This document shows, piece by piece, positions 1-7,128 of a stretch of 27,037 nucleotides of DNA; the first letter of the stretch is position 1, and each line of letters begins with the position of its first letter. Source of the DNA: a virus; the IMG/VR virus record IMGVR_UViG_3300042906_001465, positions 1 to 27,037 of that record. One strand, written 5' to 3'. Both the position numbers and the translations under genes were made by a program. The notes under the pieces are model-generated. The model did no database searches. It saw only the letters and a list, made by a program, of their open reading frames with translations, and was not told where the DNA came from.

Positions 1-1
1 T

Positions 2-1093
2 CACTTCTTTATGGATCGTGGTTATACACCTCTTGTAATGGACACGGACGGTATTAACTTCTCGGTACCTGAAGGTGTAGAAGAAAGAAAGTATGTTGGT
101 AAAGGTCTGAACTGGAAAGTAAAAGAGGGTAAAGAATATGTCGGTGAAGAGGCCGATGTAATGGAGTTTAACGATCTTGCAATGAGAGGTGAAATGGCTC
201 TTGATACTGATGGACAATGGCCAGCATGTATTAACTTGGCTCGAAAGAATTATGCACTTATTACGGCAAAAGGTAAAATAAAACTTACTGGTAACTCGAT
301 CAAGTCCAAAAAAATGCCAGCATATATAGAAAAATTCTTAGATAAAGGAATAAAATTACTTCTTGATGGTAAAGGTCAAGAATTTATCGAGTGGTACTTT
401 GAATATGTACAAAAAATATATGATAAACAGATTCCATTGATAGATATTGCAAATAAGTCAAAAGTAAAACAATCCATACCTGACTATGTTTTTAGAAGTA
501 ATCAACTAACTAAAGCAGGGAATTTAATGTCACGTCAGGCTCACATGGAACTTGCAATAAAAGAGGGTCTTAATGTTAATTTAGGGGATGTCATTTTTTA
601 CGTTAACAATGGAAACAAATCTTCCCAGGGAGATGTTCAAAAAGTCAATAAACCAAAGAAAGGTTGGTCACAGGATCATATCAATAGTTTTGGGGGACCA
701 ATACCAGAGGATTTAGAATCTATAATACAACTCAATTGTTATAGAATTGACCCATTGGAATTAGAAAGTAATCCGAATATGACCGGGGATTATAATGTTC
801 CAAGAGCAATCACTACTTTTAATAAACGTGTTGAGCCCCTTCTGGTTGTATTTAGTAATGAAATTAGAAACACCATACTAATAAACAATCCAGAAGAAAG
901 ACCATTCTTTACCAAAAGTCAATGTGAATTAATCAACAATCAACCTTATAATGATCAGGACCAAGATAAGTTAGAGGATGTAATGGAAATTTCGAATGAA
1001 GAAATGGATTTTTGGACAAGAGTGAATATAAGTCCATACCATATGTATAATGATGCCGATGAGGTAATGAAAAAGTACGTACCAAGTTCGTAA
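2..1093 (+). CDS. Family B DNA polymerase, C-terminal part (5' truncated by window edge)
   Basis: Replicative DNA polymerase that extends the phage genome. The frame is open from base 2, so only the last 363 codons are present; the first ATG inside is not a start. The sequence begins at the palm with motif C (MDTDGINF), which carries the two catalytic aspartates. A KLTGNSIKSKKMP segment follows at about residue 97, equivalent to the basic KxxY/KKR-type DNA-binding motif, and then a helical thumb-like region. T4 gp43 is about 900 residues, so roughly the last 40 percent is seen. Motif C reads DTDG rather than the usual DTDS. The gene ends in TAA inside a 13-bp inverted repeat shared with the convergent gene. 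The family assignment is firm; the closest relative cannot be judged. Confidence 0.9.
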   Translation, partial: HFFMDRGYTPLVMDTDGINFSVPEGVEERKYVGKGLNWKVKEGKEYVGEEADVMEFNDLAMRGEMALDTDGQWPACINLARKNYALITAKGKIKLTGNSIKSKKMPAYIEKFLDKGIKLLLDGKGQEFIEWYFEYVQKIYDKQIPLIDIANKSKVKQSIPDYVFRSNQLTKAGNLMSRQAHMELAIKEGLNVNLGDVIFYVNNGNKSSQGDVQKVNKPKKGWSQDHINSFGGPIPEDLESIIQLNCYRIDPLELESNPNMTGDYNVPRAITTFNKRVEPLLVVFSNEIRNTILINNPEERPFFTKSQCELINNQPYNDQDQDKLEDVMEISNEEMDFWTRVNISPYHMYNDADEVMKKYVPSS

Positions 1094-1134
1094 TTTCCTA
1101 AAAGGATTGTAATTGATAGAGTTTTAGGAAATTA
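1091..1134. terminator. Perfect inverted repeat joining two convergent stop codons
   Basis: TAATTTCCTAAAA (1091-1103) is perfectly repeated in reverse complement at 1122-1134, with 18 bases between. The outer ends of the two arms are the TAA stops of the polymerase gene (+) and of the small gene on the minus strand. The position and symmetry suit a bidirectional transcript-end hairpin. It has no strong U-tract, so it may protect 3' ends rather than act as a classic intrinsic terminator. Confidence 0.6.
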
Positions 1135-1512
1135 ATTAAGTTTTACTCCGTCAGATGATATAATATACCAATTACCTTCCATAAAACGAAAGTTTACACA
1201 TGCTCCTTTGTCTATAATAATTTCTTCCCAAAATTCATCTATTTCCCCTAAATCAGGTTTTATAGAAACTTTAGTCAAGGATTTTATCGTGACATTATCA
1301 ATTTTTGCCGAGTTTAATACAATTTTGCATTCATCAACATCTTTTACAATTATTATTTCATGATCTGATGTTGTATAAAAAGGTTCTCTTACTATAATCA
1401 TTTTTTGTTTAATTTCAGTTGGTTCAGTAAAAGGTTGTTGAGGTATGATAACTTTTTGAGTTTCATATTTGACAACATTTTTTCTAGGTGTGATGTTTTC
1501 GATTTTAATCAT
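1132..1512 (-). CDS. Unknown small beta-rich protein, probably virion-related
   Basis: A 126-residue protein not recognised as a named family. It is predicted beta-rich with alternating hydrophobic residues and no signal peptide or membrane segment. The C-terminus (ACVNFRFMEGNWYIISSDGVKL, about residues 104-125) resembles the aromatic 'WYI-SSDG' endings I associate with small phage structural proteins; that is an impression, not a database match. Its ATG overlaps the TGA of the upstream gp13-like gene (ATGA at 1509-1512), so the two are probably translated together, which supports a head, neck or fibre role. No promoter motif lies directly upstream. It ends in the inverted repeat shared with the polymerase gene. 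Confidence 0.6.
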   Translation of the reverse strand: MIKIENITPRKNVVKYETQKVIIPQQPFTEPTEIKQKMIIVREPFYTTSDHEIIIVKDVDECKIVLNSAKIDNVTIKSLTKVSIKPDLGEIDEFWEEIIIDKGACVNFRFMEGNWYIISSDGVKLN

Positions 1513-2636
1513 ATTACATAGATTTGTCTTGGTGCTGCTCTAAATTTAAGGGACTTATTTAAGTTTTCCGCAATAAGTGCCTCTCGTTCCATAACTTTGT
1601 CTGGTTTAAGTCTTGTTAAACGACCTTCCGCCCCAATCAGTTCCTCAATTAATTTACTCTTTTCATCTTTTGCCTCAGTTTGTAAGGATGTAAATTCCAA
1701 AGTTAGATCACCACCATCCGGTGTTTTCAAATTACCCCCAAATTTACCTCTTACTCGTCCTAATGTTTCTTTACAGTATGCAACAAACCAACGTCTTACC
1801 CAAACTTGTGCCGGGTTGTTTAAATCGTGCCAACTCATTTTGTCAAATGGAACATCAGATGGCATCTTGATTATATCAGGATTTTGTTTAAGACAGTTAT
1901 CTCTATCTTCTTCACAAGCATCGTAATACCAATACCAAACTCTTCCTTTCATCAAGGTAGAGTTACCAAAGTCAAACTTTCCACCAGGAGTGTTCATCAA
2001 GTGAACTGCCTTTTTTCCACCAGGAAGTGCGGTCACTCGATACGTGAGGTCCCCTTGAATGATTCTTCTTTGTATATTGATTTCTTGCATTCTTAATAAC
2101 ATATCAAATGCCGGCATCATAAAATAACTTCCACTCATGTTACCAAGTTGTGCGTATCCCGCAGGTCCAGAAATACCCCCACCAGCAAGACCACCAAAAG
2201 TCCAAGGATCAAACAACATGTTATTTAACTCGGCAGGGGAGAACCACAAAAGTTCGTTAAGTTCCCTACACTCTGGAATTTCATAGATTTGTTGATTGGG
2301 TACAAGTTGGATATAATCTTTTTTCAGTACATAATCACCTCCGGCTTGAAGTCCTACAATTTTCGAATAAGCATATGTATATCTGGTTTCGAAATCTAAA
2401 CTTTTGGTTATAAATGCTTTTGCTAAGGATTGAGTTTCAACATTTAAACCCCAAAGATTGGACCATTGAGATTCAATCAACCAATCTTGGATATATTGGG
2501 AATAATCATCAATGGAAAACTCCAATAGACTATCAAGTTGTTCATCTTCCAATTCTACAGATCTAAGAGGGGCACCCAGGAGGTGTCTTACTTTAGTGTA
2601 AAGATCAGTTCTTTGTGGTTCGTTAATGATAGACAT
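1509..2636 (-). CDS. gp13-like neck / head-completion protein (candidate)
   Basis: A 375-residue protein using the start at 2634-2636 (MSIINEPQ). A longer open frame reaches 2780, but its extra N-terminus lies inside the neighbouring gene and lacks a leader, while the chosen ATG has an A-rich leader and a TATTTATA motif 14 bases upstream. The N-terminus (LLGAPLRSVELEDEQLDSLLEFSIDDY, residues about 16-42) matches the pattern of T4-type gp13 neck proteins, in which a helical start with an acidic 'v-ld-eql--l---a---y' run precedes a beta domain. The middle is Gly-rich (GGLAGGGISGPAG) and the C-terminus is helical and basic. T4 gp13 is about 309 residues, so this is somewhat longer. The role, closing the filled head and seating the tail, is inferred. 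It is coupled to the small gene downstream. Confidence 0.6.
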   Translation of the reverse strand: MSIINEPQRTDLYTKVRHLLGAPLRSVELEDEQLDSLLEFSIDDYSQYIQDWLIESQWSNLWGLNVETQSLAKAFITKSLDFETRYTYAYSKIVGLQAGGDYVLKKDYIQLVPNQQIYEIPECRELNELLWFSPAELNNMLFDPWTFGGLAGGGISGPAGYAQLGNMSGSYFMMPAFDMLLRMQEINIQRRIIQGDLTYRVTALPGGKKAVHLMNTPGGKFDFGNSTLMKGRVWYWYYDACEEDRDNCLKQNPDIIKMPSDVPFDKMSWHDLNNPAQVWVRRWFVAYCKETLGRVRGKFGGNLKTPDGGDLTLEFTSLQTEAKDEKSKLIEELIGAEGRLTRLKPDKVMEREALIAENLNKSLKFRAAPRQIYVI

Positions 2637-2650
2637 ATTAGTTTTTTTAT

Positions 2651-2658
2651 TATAAATA
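2651..2658 (-). promoter_or_regulatory. TATTTATA motif before the gp13-like gene
   Basis: On the minus strand TATTTATA lies 14 bases before the ATG at 2636, followed by an A-rich leader. It begins 2 bases beyond the stop codon of the upstream metalloprotease-dismutase gene, so that gene and this signal are almost fused. It belongs to the motif set repeated across the window. Confidence 0.5.
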
Positions 2659-2659
2659 T

Positions 2660-3754
2660 TTATTTTTTCAAACGAAGTAATAATAATTCGTTTACAAATT
2701 CCCAATTGACACTGTCCCAAAACTTTTTTACATATTGATCTCGTTTGTTGCGATATCTTAAATAGTATGCATGTTCCCAAAGATCTAGACCTAAAATGGG
2801 ATATCCACCATTTTTAACTATGTTCATCAAAGGGTTATCTTGATTAGGTGTGGACATAATTGTTAATTTGTTTTGTTTATTTAACACTAACCATACCCAA
2901 CCCGATCCAAACCTTTCTTTAGCAACTTCGTTGAACTCATCTTTCATTTTTTTAATATTTGAAAATTGTTTGTTAATCAATTCTAAAGTTTCTTTTTGTG
3001 GTTTTTGTTTTTTGGGTGATAACATTTTCCAAAAAAGAGCGTGGTTAAATGCACCCCCGGCATTATTTCTTATAGTATCATCGAACTTACCTATAGTTTT
3101 TATTATGTCCTCAAGTTCCAAATCCCCATAGTTCTTTTTAGATAGTGCGTCATTTAATTTTTTTACATAACCTTTATAATGTTTATTGTAATGGACATTC
3201 ATTGTTTCAGGATCAACAAACCTCTTTATGGATGAATATGAATAAGGTAATTTTTCAATACCTATTTTTTTCATTTCCAACAAGAAATTTTCGTGGATGT
3301 TTTCTTTTTCTTTTTTTAAGATTTGTTCATTCAGTAACCTTAGTTTTGATTCCAATTTTGTTAGACCTTCATACATAACATTTTCTTTTTCTGGATATTC
3401 TTTTTCGAAAACTTTTATTATTCTACCGGCCTCAGCATTTGCCTCATCTTCATTTTCACCACCAATGTCTGGTCCCTTTTCTCTGTTAAGGACACCTCTT
3501 TGATATTCATGAACCCACTCATGTGCTAAAGTTCTTAGTATATCTCTATTCATCCTACTATTTGTTAAAACAAAAATTTCAGACTTTTCAGTTCTACTAC
3601 CAGTTGACATTCCACCAACTCTTTCACCAGTAAAATTAATAGAAAGGTCTCTCGACAGCGGGTATTCTTTTTGTAAAAGTTTTATAAAAGGATCAATAAT
3701 GTTTTTTAAAGACTCTTTTGGTCCACCGTTAATATGTTTTATTTTTACTTTCAT
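2660..3754 (-). CDS. Zinc metalloprotease domain fused to Mn-type superoxide dismutase
   Basis: A 364-residue two-domain protein in one uninterrupted frame. Residues 1 to about 125 carry HEWVH (78-82), the zinc-metallopeptidase HExxH motif, followed by an acidic EDEANAEAG stretch (102-110) that could give the third ligand. Residues about 168-364 are a complete Fe/Mn superoxide dismutase. It has the LPYSY start, HYNKHYKGY (H188), NNAGGAFNHALFW (H238), GSGWVWLV and LDLWEHAYYLRYRNKR (D324, H328), so all four metal ligands are present. The NNAGG and NQDNPLM (Q305) signatures are those of Mn-type enzymes, which convert superoxide to peroxide and oxygen. The two domains are joined by a Lys/Glu-rich helical linker. 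There is no signal peptide, so a cytosolic or virion location is likely. Two TATTTATA motifs and a terminator precede it, which suggests an independent cargo gene. The domain calls are firm; the purpose of the fusion is unknown. Confidence 0.9.
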   Translation of the reverse strand: MKVKIKHINGGPKESLKNIIDPFIKLLQKEYPLSRDLSINFTGERVGGMSTGSRTEKSEIFVLTNSRMNRDILRTLAHEWVHEYQRGVLNREKGPDIGGENEDEANAEAGRIIKVFEKEYPEKENVMYEGLTKLESKLRLLNEQILKKEKENIHENFLLEMKKIGIEKLPYSYSSIKRFVDPETMNVHYNKHYKGYVKKLNDALSKKNYGDLELEDIIKTIGKFDDTIRNNAGGAFNHALFWKMLSPKKQKPQKETLELINKQFSNIKKMKDEFNEVAKERFGSGWVWLVLNKQNKLTIMSTPNQDNPLMNIVKNGGYPILGLDLWEHAYYLRYRNKRDQYVKKFWDSVNWEFVNELLLLRLKK

Positions 3755-3758
3755 TAGT

Positions 3759-3777
3759 TATAAATATTTTATAAATA
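3759..3777 (-). promoter_or_regulatory. Doubled TATTTATA motif before the metalloprotease-dismutase gene
   Basis: Two exact TATTTATA copies on the minus strand (3770-3777 and 3759-3766), 11 bases apart, end 4 bases before the ATG at 3754. The upstream copy touches the U-tract of the preceding terminator. The nearer copy is probably too close to the start to serve the same transcript, so the farther one is the better promoter candidate. Confidence 0.45.
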
Positions 3778-3800
3778 AAAAACCCCAAACAAATGGGGTT
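3775..3800 (-). terminator. Intrinsic terminator after the 165-residue unknown gene
   Basis: On the minus strand AACCCC, an 8-base loop and GGGGTT form a 6-bp stem (3781-3800) followed directly by a run of T. It lies about 27 bases past the stop codon of the gene at 3828-4325 and ends that transcript before the metalloprotease-dismutase unit. Confidence 0.8.
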
Positions 3801-3827
3801 AATTAATATAATTAAATTTATTTTTTA

Positions 3828-4325
3828 TTAATCTTCGGGTAAAGTTTCTCCCTCTTCATCAAGAATTGCATAAAATTCTTCTAACGTTTCAGCCGCCAAC
3901 AATCTCTCAAGTAAATCAGCATATTCTTCTTCACTGAATAATTCTTGTGCCAAAGTTTTTTTACTTTCAAGTTCATCCTCTAAATCAAGTTCGGTTGTGT
4001 TGTTTGTGTCAAATAGTATTCCCATATTTTGTGCCTTTCCTTCCATACAAGTAAAAAACTTTTGTAACATAGGTACTAAATTTTGTTTTGATTGCATCAC
4101 AAATTGATTTATTTCATTTTTACAAGCGACAAAATCTTCTTTAGTTGTGATTGACATACATCGAGCAGGAAGTTGATCCATGGTCAATCCCAATTGATCA
4201 AAACATTCCATAAAATCATCAGAACTCTCTCTTAAAAGACCTTTGTTTTTTAAATACCGTTGTTCTGCAACAAGATTTAATGTTTGAGTTTTTCTAATTT
4301 TTGTTTGACTTCTACTATTGTTCAT
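3828..4325 (-). CDS. Unknown acidic helical protein
   Basis: A 165-residue protein of unrecognised family. The first 30 residues are basic (RSQTKIRKTQ, QRYLKNKG), while the last 50 are strongly acidic and predicted helical (LEDELESKK, FSEEEYADLLERL, LDEEGETLPED). Four cysteines are spread through the middle (FMEC, ARCMS, VACKN, FTCME), too widely spaced for an obvious zinc knuckle. There is no signal peptide or membrane segment. Its ATG has a TATTTATA motif 12 bases upstream and it ends in a clear terminator, so it seems to be its own transcription unit, 27 bases after the helicase gene. The acidic tail could suit a chaperone, DNA mimic or assembly factor, but nothing in the sequence decides this. 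Confidence 0.65.
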   Translation of the reverse strand: MNNSRSQTKIRKTQTLNLVAEQRYLKNKGLLRESSDDFMECFDQLGLTMDQLPARCMSITTKEDFVACKNEINQFVMQSKQNLVPMLQKFFTCMEGKAQNMGILFDTNNTTELDLEDELESKKTLAQELFSEEEYADLLERLLAAETLEEFYAILDEEGETLPED

Positions 4326-4337
4326 AATTTTTTATTT

Positions 4338-4345
4338 TATAAATA
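4338..4345 (-). promoter_or_regulatory. TATTTATA motif before the 165-residue unknown gene
   Basis: TATTTATA on the minus strand, 12 bases before the ATG at 4325, in the short gap after the helicase stop codon. The leader between motif and start is A-rich and has no Shine-Dalgarno sequence. Confidence 0.5.
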
Positions 4346-4352
4346 TACAGGT

Positions 4353-6119
4353 TTATTGTTTGTTGATTGAGTTTAATATTTCTTCCACAGTATCTCCAAT
4401 TTCGTTTTGTTGGTTGTCTCCTAAAACAGTACTTATTATTCTTTTTTTCTTATTTAATACGTCATAGATAGTTTTCTCAATTGTGTTTTCGAAAATAGGA
4501 TAATAAACCAAGACATTTGATTTTTGACCAAATCTATACGCCCGGTCCTCTGCTTGAGAATGTTCTGCAGGAACAAATGACAAATCATTCATTATTACAA
4601 CTTCAGCCGCAGTCAATGTTAAACCAACACCAGCGGCTTTCAAGTTACCTACAAAAACTTTTATTTTATCATCAGTTTGGAATCTGTCTACTGCCTGTTG
4701 TCTAACCGAATTTGAACAACTACCATCTAAGTAAACTGCCGATTTTCCAAAGTGTTGATAGATTGATTGTAACGTGTCAGTAAAATTGGTAAAAATAATT
4801 ACTTTTTTTCCTTGGTCTATAATATTTTCAGCAAATTCTATTGTTTGACTAACTTTTTCATTTGCAATTAATTTTCTTACTTGCATTAATTTTGAAAACT
4901 GAACTGTAAGTGAGGAACTTTCTTCACTATTGTTTTTGTACCATTCACGGTATTCACCCATCAAGTTTTTATATTCTTGAGATACAATTCTTAAATAAAC
5001 TGGTGAAATTATTTTGTCGGGTAAGTCCAATACCTCCTCTTTAAGTCTTCTAAGAATTTGTCCAGAAGTTCTTTCCCGAAGTTCTTCTAAATTGGATGCC
5101 CCAGTCACATTCCAAACTTTTCTACCACCGGCATTAAACTGGTACCCTTGACAATAACGAATAGCATAGGCTTTCCAATTTTGGGCCACAGGACTTTCGA
5201 TTATATGTAAAAGGTTATAATAGTTCATCGGTCTACTTGTCATTGGAGTTCCTGTCAATAACCAAACTCTTTTGATATCTTTTACGAAATTGTTTATAAT
5301 TTTAGTTCGTTGGGCTTGGGCATTTGAAACCATATGTGCCTCATCTAAGATTACAAGATCAAAATTTCCTTTAATCAATTCCGAATCCTCCCTGTTTCTG
5401 GGATCTTTATCATGAAAATTTTTCAATATATCATAATTGACGATAACAAAATCGTGTTCAGTAGAAAACTTTTTTCCTTCTGCAATGAAAGTTGATCTAT
5501 CGGTATAGTTTTCAATTTCTCTTTGCCAATTTATTTTCAAAGATGCCGGACAAATTATAAGAATTTTTTTAACACCAGTCTCTAAAGCGGCAATTATGGT
5601 CGATGTGGTCTTGCCCAATCCCATATCGTCCGCCAAAATATACCTTTTAGACCCGACTAACTTTTCGATTGCTTCCTTTTGATGGGGAAGTGGAGGTCTT
5701 TGTGAATATTTTTCATAATCAATAACAACTTCTTCAGTAGAATGAGTCTTTATAAGTGAAGATTTAGGAACCCAAAATTCTTTTAGTTCATCCTCTTCAA
5801 AAAATTTTCCCCAAATATGGTAGGATTTTTCTTTTTCCACTAACAATTTTTCAACATATACTTGTTCAGGTACTTTGAGTAAGTATTTTTCCTCTGAAAA
5901 CTTCTGTGCAAAATATGAATCTAAAGTAACCCATTTTCTAGCAACCTTGGGAATTGTCTCATGATAATTTAAAACATAATCCGCTTGAGATCTTGTTAAG
6001 TAAAATTTTTTAGATTTTTGATGTTTACCCTTTAAATAGAGAATATAGTTATTTGCCCCAGAATATGTTTCCAATAATTCTAGGGCTTTAAATTCTATTA
6101 AAAGAGTATTCGAATCCAA
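4353..6119 (-). CDS. SNF2-family DNA helicase/translocase
   Basis: A 588-residue superfamily 2 ATPase of the SWI2/SNF2 type (SMARCAL1/HepA-like core), expected to translocate on duplex DNA during replication, repair or fork remodelling. Motifs in order: LPHQKEAI near 144-151, Walker A DDMGLGKTT (164-172), DEAH (259-262), LTGTP (288-292), then a helicase C-terminal half with IIFTNFTDTL, GVGLTLTAA and motif VI QAEDRAYRFGQ (522-532). All core motifs are intact. An N-terminal region of about 140 residues precedes the core. No in-frame ATG opens this frame after the last upstream stop. The start used here is TTG at 6117-6119. An ATG with a typical A-rich leader lies at 6144-6146 in the same frame but is followed after five codons by TAA (6129-6131). 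It is divergent from the gp14-like gene. Confidence 0.92.
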   Translation of the reverse strand: MDSNTLLIEFKALELLETYSGANNYILYLKGKHQKSKKFYLTRSQADYVLNYHETIPKVARKWVTLDSYFAQKFSEEKYLLKVPEQVYVEKLLVEKEKSYHIWGKFFEEDELKEFWVPKSSLIKTHSTEEVVIDYEKYSQRPPLPHQKEAIEKLVGSKRYILADDMGLGKTTSTIIAALETGVKKILIICPASLKINWQREIENYTDRSTFIAEGKKFSTEHDFVIVNYDILKNFHDKDPRNREDSELIKGNFDLVILDEAHMVSNAQAQRTKIINNFVKDIKRVWLLTGTPMTSRPMNYYNLLHIIESPVAQNWKAYAIRYCQGYQFNAGGRKVWNVTGASNLEELRERTSGQILRRLKEEVLDLPDKIISPVYLRIVSQEYKNLMGEYREWYKNNSEESSSLTVQFSKLMQVRKLIANEKVSQTIEFAENIIDQGKKVIIFTNFTDTLQSIYQHFGKSAVYLDGSCSNSVRQQAVDRFQTDDKIKVFVGNLKAAGVGLTLTAAEVVIMNDLSFVPAEHSQAEDRAYRFGQKSNVLVYYPIFENTIEKTIYDVLNKKKRIISTVLGDNQQNEIGDTVEEILNSINKQ

Positions 6120-6178
6120 AAATTGGTTTTAATTAAAAATAATCATTTTTTTAATATTTATCAATAAAAAACAAAAAA
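6120..6178. promoter_or_regulatory. Divergent intergenic promoter region
   Basis: This 59-bp, almost entirely A/T region separates the minus-strand block from the plus-strand tail genes. TATTTATC (6155-6162, +) lies 16 bases before the ATG at 6179. The overlapping AATATT core gives a similar but weaker minus-strand box ahead of the helicase. It also contains the minus-strand ATG-TAA mini-frame at 6129-6146. Confidence 0.5.
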
Positions 6179-6691
6179 ATGAATGGTAAAGTTCCAATAA
6201 GTAGATTAGGTAAATTTTTTGGTCAAGAGGATTTTGATTTAGAAGTCGAATTGGGTCAAGAATGGTTAGTTGGGGATTTAAACTTTACTTGTGTTCTTTA
6301 TAGGGTTGATCGTCAAAAAACAAAAAAAGATGATGTTTATGGTGAAGTTGTTTCAGATGGGATTCAGTTTTTACCCCCAGTGGAATTTAATGCCTATGTA
6401 AACATTGCCGTTCCGGAAAATAAATTTATTGGATCCTCAAAAATTGATCAGTTTGAACCGGGTAACATTACTATATCTGTGTATTTGAAAACTTTGGAAG
6501 ATTTAAGTGTAGACATTAACTTTGGAGATTACATTGGTTATTACGATAGTGAAAATTTTGTAAGATACTATTCAGTAGTTAACGACGGAAGAGTTGTGTC
6601 CGACTTTAAACATACTTATAAGGGATATAAACCATTTTATAAAACAATAATCGCCGCACCTGTCGGACCAAATGAATTTAGAGGACTATGA
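6179..6691 (+). CDS. gp14-like neck protein (candidate virion structural protein)
   Basis: A 170-residue, beta-rich protein without signal peptide or membrane segment. The run DDVYGEVVSDGIQFLPPVEFNAYVN (about 51-75), followed by an ITISVYLKTLEDL strand and FGDYIGYYD (about 120-128), resembles the layout of T4-type gp14 neck proteins, where a 'D-vyGE' turn precedes a beta domain ending in a 'GDyi' strand. T4 gp14 is about 256 residues, so this would be a short version. It leads the plus-strand run of head-tail joining genes: the next gene starts within its stop codon (ATGA) and a gp15-like candidate follows. Position and pattern support a connector role; a different small virion protein is possible. 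Confidence 0.5.
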   Translation: MNGKVPISRLGKFFGQEDFDLEVELGQEWLVGDLNFTCVLYRVDRQKTKKDDVYGEVVSDGIQFLPPVEFNAYVNIAVPENKFIGSSKIDQFEPGNITISVYLKTLEDLSVDINFGDYIGYYDSENFVRYYSVVNDGRVVSDFKHTYKGYKPFYKTIIAAPVGPNEFRGL

Positions 6692-7128
6692 AACTAATTT
6701 TAAACGAAGCACAGAATGAACAATTAATAACTCAAATTAAAAAAGACCCTGAATTATTAGTTGGAAAGAAAGTTAAGGTATATTATGATGTTAATAGACA
6801 TATGTTTTCGGTTACTTACTCGGGGATCGTCGTGTTGAAAGCGGATTATGTTAGATTAGAAAACTGTACTTTTTTAGTTGGAGAAAAAGGTAGGGAAAGA
6901 GTTCGTGCTGAAGGACAAAAAAATGTACATGCCTACGTTACTGGTACACTTACTGATTATTGTAAAAATCCATGTGAAGTTATACCTCAACCTGAGACCG
7001 GTATTGTAATTACTTATAACCCAAAACGAGATGAGTTTTTTCACATAAAGGATACTGGAGAAATGATTAAAAAGGCGGAAGAGGTTGAAATGATAAATCG
7101 TGAAAATAAAATATTTTTAATAAAGTAA
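6688..7128 (+). CDS. Conserved phage protein of unknown function (KNVHA motif)
   Basis: A 146-residue protein with a beta-rich core. It contains VKVYYDVNRHMFSV (about 29-42), then VVLKADYVRLENCTFLVG, and then GRERVRAEGQKNVHAYVTGTL (about 69-89). The 'yyd-n-h-fSv ... a-yv-l-n--F-V---GrerV--eg-KNVHA-v-G' pattern is one I recognise from small uncharacterised phage proteins; no function is known to me. It overlaps the gp14-like stop codon by 4 bases (ATGA) and its own TAA overlaps the next ATG by one base (7128). The three genes are therefore probably translated as one unit, which suggests a structural or assembly role at the head-tail junction. Confidence 0.6.
   Translation: MKLILNEAQNEQLITQIKKDPELLVGKKVKVYYDVNRHMFSVTYSGIVVLKADYVRLENCTFLVGEKGRERVRAEGQKNVHAYVTGTLTDYCKNPCEVIPQPETGIVITYNPKRDEFFHIKDTGEMIKKAEEVEMINRENKIFLIK

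Noticed and set aside
1597-2096. Two plus-strand frames antisense to the gp13-like gene
   Set aside because: They have no recognisable domains or leaders and lie fully inside a well-supported gene on the other strand.
2637-2780. Longer N-terminus for the gp13-like protein starting at 2780
   Set aside because: It overlaps the dismutase domain's conserved C-terminus and has no leader. The ATG at 2636 has both an A-rich leader and the promoter-like motif.
6129-6131. Genome-wide reassignment of TAA as a sense codon to explain the helicase start
   Set aside because: TAA ends most other genes in the window, including the polymerase, sheath and tube genes, so it is a normal stop here.
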